From positions 310,001 through 374,000 of the forward strand of contig NW_026515407.1 of NCBI RefSeq assembly GCF_014898815.1: a DNA stretch of 64,000 nucleotides, in the 5' to 3' direction. This document shows, one piece after another, positions 22,181 to 33,100 of this stretch. The notes beneath the pieces are model-generated. The model did no database searches. It was not told the origin of the DNA and worked only from the letters and a program-made list of their open reading frames with translations. This DNA comes from Panonychus citri. Lineage: Eukaryota; Arthropoda; Arachnida; Trombidiformes; Tetranychidae. How positions within the stretch are numbered: position 1 is the stretch's first letter; each line of letters starts with the position of its first letter. The translations under genes were made by a program, and so were the position numbers.

Positions 22181-23583
22181 ATTTTTAATGATCAATAATT
22201 ATTCCTAAAAATTTACTTAATAGTTTTGAAAGAAAAAAAAACTTTGTTTTCATTCAGTGAATTTTTTAATGTTCACAAGTAATTAAACCTCAGCTAATCA
22301 TCAGAAAAAAAGAGATAATCAAGTAAATTTTATCTTCAACTTAAACGGGAAGATGATAGTTAATTAATCAACACTAATTAGCGTAAGAGAATTGGGGGAA
22401 AAAAAGCTCAGCTGAGATTTTTATTCTTTTCCCCATTAACCATGAAGTGGGTTCACTAACCATCGCCGACGTGGCCCATTAAAAGGTTTGGCCTTAAACG
22501 GAACGGGATTATCAGGACGACCCCACAGAATATTGGCCTTAACCGTAAAAAGAACGGCTTTCCGTTTAAAGAGAATTTAAATCCCTTTCTTTCTCCTTAT
22601 CTTCTCTTTCTTCCTCTCTCTCTCTTTCTCTCTCTCTCTTCATCTTCTGTCCATTTTCCCCTAATCATTCACTCGTATTTTCTTCCCCTCTCATCATCTC
22701 TCTTCTTTCTCTTGTGTATCTTGGATATTTACCGATATTTCTGGATACCAATATTTATCGATACTTTGAGAGAGAGAGAGAGAGAAAGAGAGGAAGAAAA
22801 ATCATCAAAAAAGAAAGAGAAAAAAAGAGAAAAAATTGTTCTCTTTCTCTTGTGTCTCTCTCACGCAGTTGTAGCTTTAGTTTAGGTTCCTGGTTTGGTT
22901 TTCATCCTGAAAGAAATAAAGAAATTGCTCCTTTCTTTTTGGTAACAATTTCTTTTTCTTTACTTAATCAAAGTTAATCAGTTTTCTATTTAAATTGTTC
23001 CCCATCTAATTAATTACAACTCAATTTCTATTCTATGTTTTCAAACTAAAATCAACACAATTTCACCACAACAATAACACCAAAAGGAGGATCCACTTTG
23101 AGACCATTGAACTGACATAATCTGAAAGGAAGTAACAAAATGTCAACATGGATTGACCTAGAGGATTACCTATGTTGACCTCTCATTTTATAGCTAATTA
23201 ACATCACTTAAACTTAGTGTCATCATCTTTAAAATTAACTCATTTAATCAACCATCATCATTAATAGGAACAACAGAAACAACAACAACAATAATAATAC
23301 CAACAGATTGACTACTTTGTTTATACCTCGTGTTATTTTGACTATTGGTTTACAATAGGAGAAAAGAAAAGAAAAGATAGAATCAAATGATTGATTCAAT
23401 TGTACAATTAAATTTGATGCTGATTCTATGATCTTGAGGTGTTTGTGATCAACAATTAACAATCTTGCTGATTATTCAAGCTGTCTTTCTATTCGGTGTG
23501 TGTTTTTGTATTTACCCTCCTTCAAAGTTGATACATAATCACAGCCACAAACACACACATACAACACTCACTTACTCACACAA
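22181..23583. other. Intergenic/promoter and leader region of dock
   Basis: 22440-22575 is less AT-rich than its surroundings, with two direct copies of a ttggccttaa(a/c)cg motif (22488 and 22533) and an inverted ccgtttaaag at 22562: a plausible core promoter region. Pyrimidine tracts follow (22580-22700, 22835-22865), then a purine tract at 22770-22835. 22855-23350 resembles the POSH upstream region. The CDS starts at 23584 after an ACAC-rich stretch. Confidence 0.5.
22855..23350 (+). repeat. Dock upstream block, copy 2 of a POSH/dock leader duplication
   Basis: The counterpart of 10845-11400. Matches are diverged but in the same order and strand, ending about 230 nt before the dock start codon. 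I judged it by eye; an alignment would be decisive. Confidence 0.5.
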
Positions 23584-25140
23584 ATGACAATGAATATCAA
23601 AAAAGGTAAAAGCGGTGAGGAAATTTATGTAATTGCTAAATATGATTACACTGCTCAAGGTTCCCAGGAATTGGATTTGAAAAAGAATGAGAAATTAACT
23701 CTTCTCGATGATAGTAAAAACTGGTGGAAGGTGTTAAATGCTAAAAATCAATCAGGATTTGTGCCATCTAATTATGTAAAGAAAGAGAAACCATCAATAT
23801 TTGATAGTATTCGGAAAAAGGTGAGAAAACGGAGTGAATCTAAAAGTTCAATTTCATCTCCTGTTTCCTCACCAATTGCAACTAGAATAGTTGATATTGA
23901 TATAAGCGGTTCATCAACCAGTGGAGGTGGTATTGGGTGTAATTTAAATCGTTCACCAGAAATGGAAGCCCAACTTCGTGCCAATCAAGCTACCTCATCA
24001 TCTTCACATGGTCAAACATCATCCCAATCGATTGCGGTGGTTAAATATAATTATGAAGCTCAACAATCAGATGAATTGTCTCTAGTCAAAGGAACTCGTA
24101 TTCATGTTCTGGAAAAATCAAGTGATGGCTGGTGGAAGGGTGAAATTGATAACACCCTTGGTTGGTTTCCATCTAATTATGTTATAGAGGAACCATTACC
24201 TGTATCATCAATTAAAGAAATGAAACCAGAAGTCACCCTTAATGGTACTGGTGGTGGCGGCGGCGGTGGTGGTGGTGGTGGTGTTGTCAATAAGATAAGT
24301 GATATTGATGCTCCTGGTTGTTCAATGGTAAACAAGGTAGATAATGGTCTCAATAGGATTCAGAATGAACCGGAATTTGAGGTTGTCATTGCTCTTTATT
24401 CATTTACTTCTCAAAATGAAGAGGAGTTGAGCTTTCAAAGAGGTGAAAGGTTAGAGATAATTGATAAACCATCAAATGATCCAGATTGGTGGATGGCGAG
24501 AAATGCTTCCGGTGATACTGGTTTGGTTCCAAAAAATTATGTTCAATTAATTAGTGACAAACAAGAAACTACCAATAATGTGTCTAGTAACAATCAAATA
24601 GTCTCGGGTGTAGCTAAAGACTTGGCCAAATTATTACTTTCGGAAACCGCTAAATCAACTGGACCTTTGACCGGTATTGGAGGTAATGGTAATTCTTATA
24701 GAAATGGTGGTGCACATAATGATCTACAATCAAGACCATGGTACTTTGGATCAATCTCCCGATCTAATTGTGATCAAATGCTAAATGAAGGTGGAATCGA
24801 TGGTGATTTCCTTATCCGAGATAGTGAGACAAATGTAAGAATTTCTCTGCCAAATAGAGTAGCTGTTTAATCATTGAGATTAATCATTGTTTTTGTTTTG
24901 TTTTATATTCTAATTGATTTTTTTTTCTCTTTTTAGTATGGAGATTTTTCAGTATCACTTAAAGCTCCAGGTCGAAATAAACATTTCCGTGTACATTTTG
25001 AAAATGGAGTTTATTGTATTGGACAGAGAAGGTTTAATTCACTCGACGAATTGATTGAACATTACAAAAAGGCTCCAATTTATACAACACCTAAAGGACA
25101 AAAGATGTATTTAATCAAGCCATTTTCGCCGATGATTTGA
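23584..25140 (+). CDS. dock: Dreadlocks/Nck adaptor (SH3-SH3-SH3-SH2), 484 aa
   Basis: Join 23584-24834 and 24937-25140 (aat|gtaaga donor, tttttag|tatgg acceptor, phase 0). Nck/Dock links phosphotyrosine receptors to actin regulators such as PAK, WASP and ACK. SH3-1 is about residues 12-68 (ALYDY-type AKYDY, NWWKV, PSNYV), SH3-2 149-205 (VKYNY, GWWKG, FPSNYV), SH3-3 264-322 (ALYSF, DWWMA, PKNYV). The SH2 runs from 385 to about 478 with the phosphotyrosine-binding FLIRDSE motif, then GRNKHFRVHFENGVYCIGQR, as in Nck. The single intron cuts the SH2 right after DSETN. A poly-Gly run (GGT repeats near 24249-24282) lies in the SH3-2/SH3-3 linker. All key residues are present and the length is normal for the family. 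The neighbouring POSH and ACK-like genes act in the same network. Confidence 0.96.
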
Positions 25141-25369
25141 TTACATTAATCACCATTAACAACAATTAAACAGTCAACTTATATATATAAAGAAAAATCA
25201 ACAAGGAAAAGATGGACACTGAATCTGCAACTTTTATCGGCAACGATTATCCATCTATTCACATAGCAATCAATCAGAAATTTTTATCATTTTCTTCAGA
25301 ACATTAATCTTATTATTTAAAAAGACGAAAATTATGTGCATAATAACGATTTCTACCTTGACCCTAACC

Positions 25370-25413
<44 letters not shown>

Positions 25414-25639
25414 TTCTCTAATTTTACAAATATCTTTTTATCTTCCCTTTCTCATCTTCTCAATTTATCATCTCCTTCTCCTTCGCCCTCTCTTCTTTCT
25501 CCTTTCTTCCTTCTATCATCTACCTAATCCTTTACCCACTAGTTTGATAATACAACTAAAAAATCAAAGGCCTAAGTTACTGGTCACCTCTTAGACCATT
25601 AAAATGACCACATCACTTGACCATCATCCCACCTTCAAC
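25141..25639 (+). other. Dock 3' UTR and downstream spacer
   Basis: AT-rich after the stop with a tatatataaag stretch, then a (TC)n microsatellite (about 25372-25410) and a pyrimidine tract to about 25540. No gene seen. Confidence 0.5.
25372..25410. repeat. (TC)n microsatellite downstream of dock
   Basis: Nearly 20 uninterrupted CT units. Confidence 0.95.
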
Positions 25640-26420
25640 CAAGGAACGGAAGAGAGAGATAATCTCTCTCTATCTCTCTACCGGTTAAATTAAATGATGA
25701 ATCTTCTGAAAAGTTCATCATCCCCTCCGGATGCCATCAACCCAAAGTAATAGCTGCCACCCGAAGATCAACCAACAACTCATCTTCTTCATCATCAAAC
25801 TGTAATCCATCAATAGCTAATCTAAATCTCCTTTGGTTCCAGTTATCACCTTAATCACAGTATATTAGTAAATTGCTCAACTGGTCCATCATCAAGTTGA
25901 CTGTCTTACAATTAATGTTCAACCATCAACTCAGAGCACACAAACTTGTGGACTTCAGGGGAATCAAAAGATGACTCAATGCCAATAATATCTCTTGATA
26001 CAATCTAAACAACTCTCTCATCGTTAATCCTAATCCATAATTACATAGAAGCTGATTACGAGCTTGAAATTACTAATTTATCGAGTGATTATGATCGGTT
26101 AATATCAATGGAATCAAAAGAAACCGGAAAATAGTAAAAACCCTCAACTTTCCGGTCATTCTAATGGATGCTCATCTAATCATCATTAAGCAAAAAAAAA
26201 TTAATTGTGATTGAAAACAACAACCATAACAATTTATTATGATTAGTTTGTCAGTAAACAATCAACATTCAAATTTTAAGTTAGACTCATTAACTTTTCT
26301 TGTTTTTCCCCTTTTTTCAATGTATTTTTCAACTCTCTCATTCTCTCTCCCTCTAACTCCCTCTCTCTCTTAGCACCAATTAAATATTTCTGTTAAAATC
26401 TATTTCCAATCAATACAATT
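25640..26420 (+). pseudogene. Decayed copy of POSH last exon and 3' UTR
   Basis: Collinear with POSH 21050-22170. gatgaatcttc and aaagttcatcatc match POSH 21105-21135. catcaacccaaagt with gccacccgaa and caactcatcttcttcatcatc matches 21140-21200. aatattagtaa and gctcaactggtcc match 21275-21310. gacttcaggggaatcaaaa matches 21485-21503. gattacgagcttgaaatt and aaaccggaaaa match the last SH3 domain (21850-21950), and atggatgct with a nearby aatc matches the end of the gene. The 3' UTR string ttaaatatttctgttaaaatc recurs at 26382. The copy is full of indels and stops, so it is non-coding. The RING and first three SH3 domains are absent. It lies on the same strand, 0.5 kb after dock. Confidence 0.8.
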
Positions 26421-26937
26421 AACATTTATGTGAACCCAATTAATAGAGAAAAGATTTTAAAACAGAACATAATTAATAACGGATTCTATTAATTTTTTTC
26501 TCTTTTCTCTTTTTTCGAACAATTTTTTTTTCTTTTCTCATCTTCCAAACGTAATTCACCTCCCACTGCTCTCTCTCTCACCCTTTATCTTCCTCTGATC
26601 ATCAAGATCTCTATCTTCTTCTCTATTGTTTTAAAGTTAACTAATTAACCTTGATAATCGGTTAGTTTAACTTAAATCTCTCAGGACTAACTATTGGTTA
26701 GTTTAGGTTAGATTGTCAGTTGATTTTTTCTTTCCCAGTGAATCTTAATTTTCGCAATCAAATCAAATTGTTTTTCTATTTCTTTTCCGCCGGCTATTCA
26801 ATTTGTTTAATTTTCTCCACTCAATCTTAATTTCTGCAATCAAATCAAATCGTTTTTCGAGCTCCCTTTCCGCCGGCTACTCAATTTTGTTTCCTTCATC
26901 TAATATTTTCCTCCTCGCTGACCAGCCACTAACCACA
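26421..26937 (+). other. Upstream region/5' UTR of the repeat zinc-finger gene
   Basis: AT- and pyrimidine-rich. Contains an 82-nt tandem duplication (separate entry) immediately before the start codon. The frame of the next gene is open from about 26803, but the first ATG is at 26938. Confidence 0.5.
26738..26895 (+). repeat. 82-nt tandem duplication before a start codon
   Basis: aatcttaattt.cgcaatcaaat at 26741 recurs at 26823 and ccgccggcta at 26788 recurs at about 26870: two diverged copies with an 82-nt period, ending about 45 nt before ATG 26938. Confidence 0.85.
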
Positions 26938-28602
26938 ATGACCCACCACCAGCAATACTTTACTGAAGAATCAATTTTACCGGGTGGTCATCCCTATTGT
27001 CTGAGTGAGTCGATCGCCGGCAATCTTGTCCCTCCAACCGGAAACATTTTAAGTCCGCCGCATCTTCACCCTTACCATCCCTATTATACTTACGATGGTT
27101 TCTCAGCGCCGTCAACATCATTACTTAATTGTGCCGGTGCAAGTCTATTAAATGGATGCAATGGCGGTTCGACTGTTGGAATTGGTATTACAGGCTCGAT
27201 TGAAGGAAAAGCCACTACAAGTTCACCCTTGACCATTTCGGAATCTTCGGGTTCTTATCATCATCAATATTTTACTTTTTTAAACGATGAAGGTCAACAT
27301 AATATCTCATATTTTGCTCATCATCAATATTTTACAGATGATCTTCCCACTGCCCATCCCTATTGTCTTGAAGATTCTTCCACCCTTGGTAGTAATAGTA
27401 ACTTTGGTCCAACCACGATGAACATCAGTCCACCTCCGCTTTACCCTTACCATCCATATTATACTTACGATGGTTGTAACAGTTCACCTTCGTCCTCTGT
27501 TAACTTTAATGGACATTCAATTGGAACCTTTAATGGACTCAGTTCTTATGGAAATTCACCCGATACTGGTTGCGATTTTAATCTAAGCTCAAGTAGCAGT
27601 AGTTGCGATGGAACTGAAGGAAAACCATTGACCATAGCGGAATCTTCTGGTTCTTATCATCATAAATATTTTACTTTTTTAAACGATGAAGGTCAACACA
27701 ATATCTCATATTTTGCTCATCATCAATATTTTACAGATGAACAACCAGTCCACCCTTATTGTCTTGGCGATGAAACATCAACAACTCCCGCGATTGGAAG
27801 TAACTATGGTCCAACCTCGAACACGTTAAGTCCACCTCATCCTTATCATCCTTATTACATTTACGATGGTTACAATTCATCATCATCATCGTCCGGTTAC
27901 CTCAATTCCAGTGGAAATGGTAACTCATCTTTTGGTGGCCCTGTAACTGATTCTAACGGTATCGGTGGTTTCAGTGGCTATATTAACAACAACAACAATG
28001 ATAATAATAGTAACAATAACTCTGATTTAATTGAGACTAAACCATCAACCATAGATTTACCTTTGATGATGGCTGATACTTTCACCTCTTCCGGTTCATC
28101 ATTATCTTCCGGTATCAATGGTCAAACAATAACTTCATCATCAAACAATTTGAAAATACAAAGTAAATCACAACCATTGACTTTATCGACCACTCCACCT
28201 CCATCGACCACCACGGGAACAACAACAACAACAACAACTCCACCGATGAAAGCTCGGCGGAAAAAGAAGGAGCCAGTCGATTATGTCCTGTTAGATGTAA
28301 ACTCCGCCGGCGATGAGAAAACTGAATTCATCAAGTACGTCGGTAAAGGTTCATATAAATGTCAAATTTGTGACATTTACTCGAAAAATAACAAAGATTA
28401 TATTCAAGATCATATTAACATCAAACACTACAACATCAAGAAAAACTATGAGTGTTTATTGTGTAACATCACCTTCGCATGGCGAAGTGGTGCTTTTAAA
28501 CACCTCAAAAAGTACCATTCGATTGAAGGTAAAAACACAATCAACTTTTTCCGCGCAATTTCGAAACGTCATGTTTACCATAGCCAAAGGAAACGTAAAT
28601 GA
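26938..28602 (+). CDS. Novel aromatic/His-rich repeat protein with two C2H2 zinc fingers, 554 aa
   Basis: Single-exon ORF from ATG 26938. I do not recognise it. The N-terminal 320 residues hold three repeats built on HHQYFT, HPYC and PYHPYYxYDG, beginning near residues 3, 99 and 232. Repeats 2 and 3 share SYHHxYFTFLNDEGQHNISY almost exactly and are offset by 399 nt (133 codons), so they arose by an in-frame duplication. A Ser/Asn/Thr-rich linker follows, then a basic KARRKKKE that could be a nuclear localisation signal. Two C2H2 fingers close the protein: C475-x2-C-x12-H-x4-H and C506-x2-C-x12-H-x4-H. The fingers suggest nucleic-acid binding in the nucleus; the repeats look like a low-complexity interaction or phase-separating region. 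No signal peptide or membrane segment. Function unknown. Confidence 0.8.
   Translation: MTHHQQYFTEESILPGGHPYCLSESIAGNLVPPTGNILSPPHLHPYHPYYTYDGFSAPSTSLLNCAGASLLNGCNGGSTVGIGITGSIEGKATTSSPLTISESSGSYHHQYFTFLNDEGQHNISYFAHHQYFTDDLPTAHPYCLEDSSTLGSNSNFGPTTMNISPPPLYPYHPYYTYDGCNSSPSSSVNFNGHSIGTFNGLSSYGNSPDTGCDFNLSSSSSSCDGTEGKPLTIAESSGSYHHKYFTFLNDEGQHNISYFAHHQYFTDEQPVHPYCLGDETSTTPAIGSNYGPTSNTLSPPHPYHPYYIYDGYNSSSSSSGYLNSSGNGNSSFGGPVTDSNGIGGFSGYINNNNNDNNSNNNSDLIETKPSTIDLPLMMADTFTSSGSSLSSGINGQTITSSSNNLKIQSKSQPLTLSTTPPPSTTTGTTTTTTTPPMKARRKKKEPVDYVLLDVNSAGDEKTEFIKYVGKGSYKCQICDIYSKNNKDYIQDHINIKHYNIKKNYECLLCNITFAWRSGAFKHLKKYHSIEGKNTINFFRAISKRHVYHSQRKRK
27231..27740 (+). repeat. 399-nt in-frame coding repeat
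   Basis: The segment 27231-27340 recurs at 27630-27739 with only a few substitutions, while the DNA between diverges in Ser/Asn-rich parts. The period of 133 codons preserves the frame. Confidence 0.9.
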
Positions 28603-30163
28603 ACAATTAACTGTCTCACAATTAACTTTTAATCGACTGGCAAATTATTATAACTATCAAATGTTCAGCTCGAAACTTTGGGTTCAAGTTTTTTTCATCG
28701 AATTTTTTTTCTCCATATCAAATTTTTCTTCGTTCAATTCAAGATCATCTTCCGTCTTTTATACTTAAATGGTTATTAAGGTCACTTTTTTGTTCGGTAA
28801 ATGGTTAACTCTTTTTCGCAATTGTTTGATTAATAATCAATTTTTTACAGGATTTAATTGCGACAACAATCATCAGCTTAATGGTTGATTTTTAATTCTT
28901 ATTTGATTTGAATTTTTAACTGACAAACTTACTGCAAGTTTTGAACTTTTAATTGATTTTGTTACCTTTTCTTATTAATTAATTGATGATTATATGATTT
29001 AATAATTTAATTGTTTTCTACGGAATTGTACAACAATTTTAAAAATGCTCATGATTAACTAATTGTTAATATTTAAGAACTAAAACTTTTAAAAACTTTT
29101 TTTCTTTTAAAACTAAACCAATTTGACATTAACTGCAATTTAAAAGCGAATTACAAACAATTAATTTTAATTCAAATTCAATATCAACTTGTTATTAACA
29201 ATTAAACAAATTATCAAATTGAAAACTTTTCACAATTAATTAAATAGGGTGTTCGTTTATATTAAACTCCCAGGTAATAGATGATAAACTCAATCAATTT
29301 TCAATTAATATTCAATTGGAGGTGACAATTAACTTGATAACCATGTCGATCATGTTAATCATGGTTAATACCCAAAGAAAGTAAAGAAAGAGGAAACTTT
29401 TTCATTCCAATGGGTAAATTTGATATAATTACTGTTGATCATGATACAAAAGTAACATGATCAGACTCACAATCAGTTCAATAATCAACGCAATCTCCTC
29501 AAGAACTGAATACCCACCGAGGAGAGAGAGAGAAGAGGTTGAATACAAGTATCTCTCTCTCTCTCTCTCTCTCTCACCGAGTATGATATTGGAAAGTACA
29601 TAAAATCAATACTTGGTAACCAGTTACTTGAACCTTTTTCTCTGTCTCTTCCTCTGTCTTCAATATGTCCGCCCCACTCCTCGTATTCAGTTTCTCATCA
29701 TCATTATTATCATACCCTCTCATCTCAATCTGATTCAGTTCATTTTTACCTTTTGTCTGTTTATCCTTCTCACCTTAAAACCATTAAAAATGTATCACCA
29801 TCATAACCATTTTCAGTGATACCTGTTCAGTTATTATCATTTTCAATTGTATATACAAAAAAAATCCAATTAATACTCATCAATCTTGGATTGCAAATTG
29901 TTCACGAATTGATTGTTATTATTTTCAATTGTTTCAATGGTAAAATAAAATGAAACCCACTCTCCTCCTACTCTTCATCACCATCCATCAATAAGCTACC
30001 TTGTAACCTGGTCCATCTTTCACTCATTCACCTCAAATGCAATTGACCACCACCACTGGACTTATCGTCATCATCTTCATGTTAATTTAATGACAATTTC
30101 ATATTAACCATAACTATCCTGATAATTATCATTCCCACCACAAGAAAATTGAAAAAAAACACC
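28603..30163. other. Intergenic region before the alpha2delta gene
   Basis: Very AT-rich, with a GA run (29522-29535) and a (TC)n run (29552-29575). No coding sequence supported. The alpha2delta promoter and 5' UTR probably lie in its 3' half. Confidence 0.5.
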
Positions 30164-33100
30164 ATGAAATCAACTAAACCAACAGCGCTTTCAAAATTCA
30201 CTTGCTCAAGGATGCAGGGTGATCCATTAAATATCAAGAATAATCAATTAAACTATCATCTTAATCATCCTAATCATCAACCATTTGCAAATCAACCTAA
30301 ATCAATGTTATTTTATGTTACCAATTTAGGATTAATTTTGTTAATCACAATAATACCTTTGATAAATTCACTTTCTGTCAATGAAGCAAAGTAAGTTAAC
30401 TTATACACCGAATACCCTTTGACCACAATTGACCCCAGAAGACAAAAATGAAAACCTAATCCATCTAATCAATAACAACAACAATTAATCTAATTTCTTA
30501 CTCTTAATTAGTGTAAACAATTGGGCTTTAAGATTTGGCAAAGATATTTATGAAGGAAGTGCTGAAGCAACGTGTCTAAGAAAAATTGAAGAAGTAAGTT
30601 AATCATTTACTTAATTGTCATTCTTTATTATTTAATATTAACACTAATATATCCTTGACAATAAATAATAATAATAATCCTTAATAGATGAAGATAATTG
30701 AATATAATACAAAATTGGATCAAAGTTAATTTGATTAACCAACAACAATCAAATTCAATCGTATCCAATGTTGTACAACAATCAAGTATTAAATCACCAA
30801 CAATGTTATTATTAAATATACAACTCGAAGAGGCTTTATTATTATTATTTTGTTTTTCCTTAAGGCAAAACAATTAAATACTAATCAAGATACTAATCAA
30901 TTAAGGATTTGGATTAACCTCCTCCCCTTTTTTTGGTTTTTTAAATTGTTGATTAGACTTTTAAATGTTTTAAATGAATCCTAAATTTTGGGGTATTTAA
31001 ATGTTGCTGTATAATAACAGCATCAGTTAAATTGTTTGAATGTTGACAATTGAATTTTAGAGGTTAATTGTTTTCAATTTTATTACCAATTAATTGTTTT
31101 GAAATTTTTTTTCCTCTCAACTCTGAATAATCCAGAATTACATGGCAATGAAACCTTCGGTTGAAAATGTTGACTGTCCGAGTATGTTACAACAAATGAA
31201 GGAAATGGTCACTAATATGTTTAACTGGAAAAAGAAATGGTTGAAAAAATTGCCAAGAAAGCGGAAAAAGCCGCTGAAACGGCCTCACAAGAGCTTTTCA
31301 ATGACCTTTCCTACATCAACTCGAAGCGACTGTACGATGTTAAGGAAGTTAAATACGAGGAAATGTCGCCGACCGATCCACGTGACTATTCTCTTCGATT
31401 AACACCCAATCCAATTTATCGAAATGTTCCCGTTAATGTAAAGAAATCAGCTGTTCACATACCGACCAATGTTTTCGAGGATAAACAAGATCTAAAAGAG
31501 GCCATTAAATGGTCAGAAAAGCTGGACACCCAATTCGGAAACAACCATGTCAATGATTCTGAAGTTAATTGGCAATTTTTCTGCTCCTCGAAAGGGTTCT
31601 TGAGATTTTTTCCCGCTTCCAAATGGCGGCTTCCCCAATTTCTCATTGAACCCGATCCAGAGGCTGAAAAGCTTGACCTCTACGATTGTCGAGTCCGTGA
31701 ATGGTACGTTAAAGCAGCCGCATCACCCAAAGATGTGGTCATTTTACTTGATGGAAGTGGATCAATGACCGGTAAGTCAAATTGTCACAATTAAAATCAA
31801 CTCAAAATCAATTGCAATCTATGATGCTTATCAAGTTAAATCTACTCAACAAATTGCAATTAAGAGTTTACACAAAATTAAACTGAGTGCTTTTCATGAT
31901 AAAACCAATAACATTCATGTCAGAATTTTTGTTAATATCTAATTGCTGTTAATTGATTTAATAGTGGGTTTTGTTGTTGTTGGTTAAAATTAATTGAAAG
32001 AGTGGAAAACATTTTCCTTGATTAAAACCAACAGATGAATAGCAATTTAATATGAAATAATGACAACATGAGGTGGGGAAAAAAAGTTCAGTTCTGAAAG
32101 ACAGATTGATTACCATGAGTTTAATTAAATAGATGAAAAAAAAAATGATTACCATGAAAATATGGTTCAAAAAACTTTTCATATTCAGAAAAGTATATCA
32201 TGAATTTAATTCTTCATCATCATCGCCACCATGATAATCTCAATTCTCAGCTTGGAGTTATTCAAATCTAAATGTCCAGAATTTTGAAACAACAAGAAGA
32301 GAAGAAGAAAAAAACTCAGATTCTTTCCAAGGTAATCGATAGAAACATCATCATTATCATCCTCATCTTCATCAGAATTTTCTTCTTTCTTATCGTCTAA
32401 TCATTACCATGTATTCACCATGAATACTCTTACCATGCAAATAGTTTTCTGTCCAATGTTGAAACAATTAATTTTAGTCAATTTGCTTCATCCTAATACC
32501 TTTCTCCATCCTCATCTCTACGAGGATAAAATCAATAATCACTCTGAATCCATGTAATCTAATTTTCCGCCATCATTATGAATCAAAATTAATTTACACT
32601 GAATAATTTTAACGCAATTAACATTTTCCACTTTCTCTTCTCATCATAACAATTTATATAAATTGGACACAAACAACTAGCGTATTGTTAATTACTACAA
32701 TCAAATTGAAACCTCCAAGGTTTCAAACTTTCACCACAATTAACTAAATCACAAGTGAGATTAAGTCTCAGCAAAAAACTGAAACCAAATAGTACAAATT
32801 AGATTAACAATTTGATTAACCAACAACCTTAAAGATAATTAAAGTAACTTTTAATCAACTCAGTTAAATATTATCAGTTATCCATATATTCAATTTTTAT
32901 CATACTAATCCGATGTTTAATCACAACAATCATTGTAATTATTTGATAGTTTCATTTAATCACCATGACACAAAGTAAATTGTGTTTATTGTTTAGATTT
33001 GGTTAAATCAAAATCCTTGGTTACCAAAAGCAAAATATTATAATATAATAACAACAATCAGGTTACATTAATGATCATACTGATTATTATTTAAACTAAA

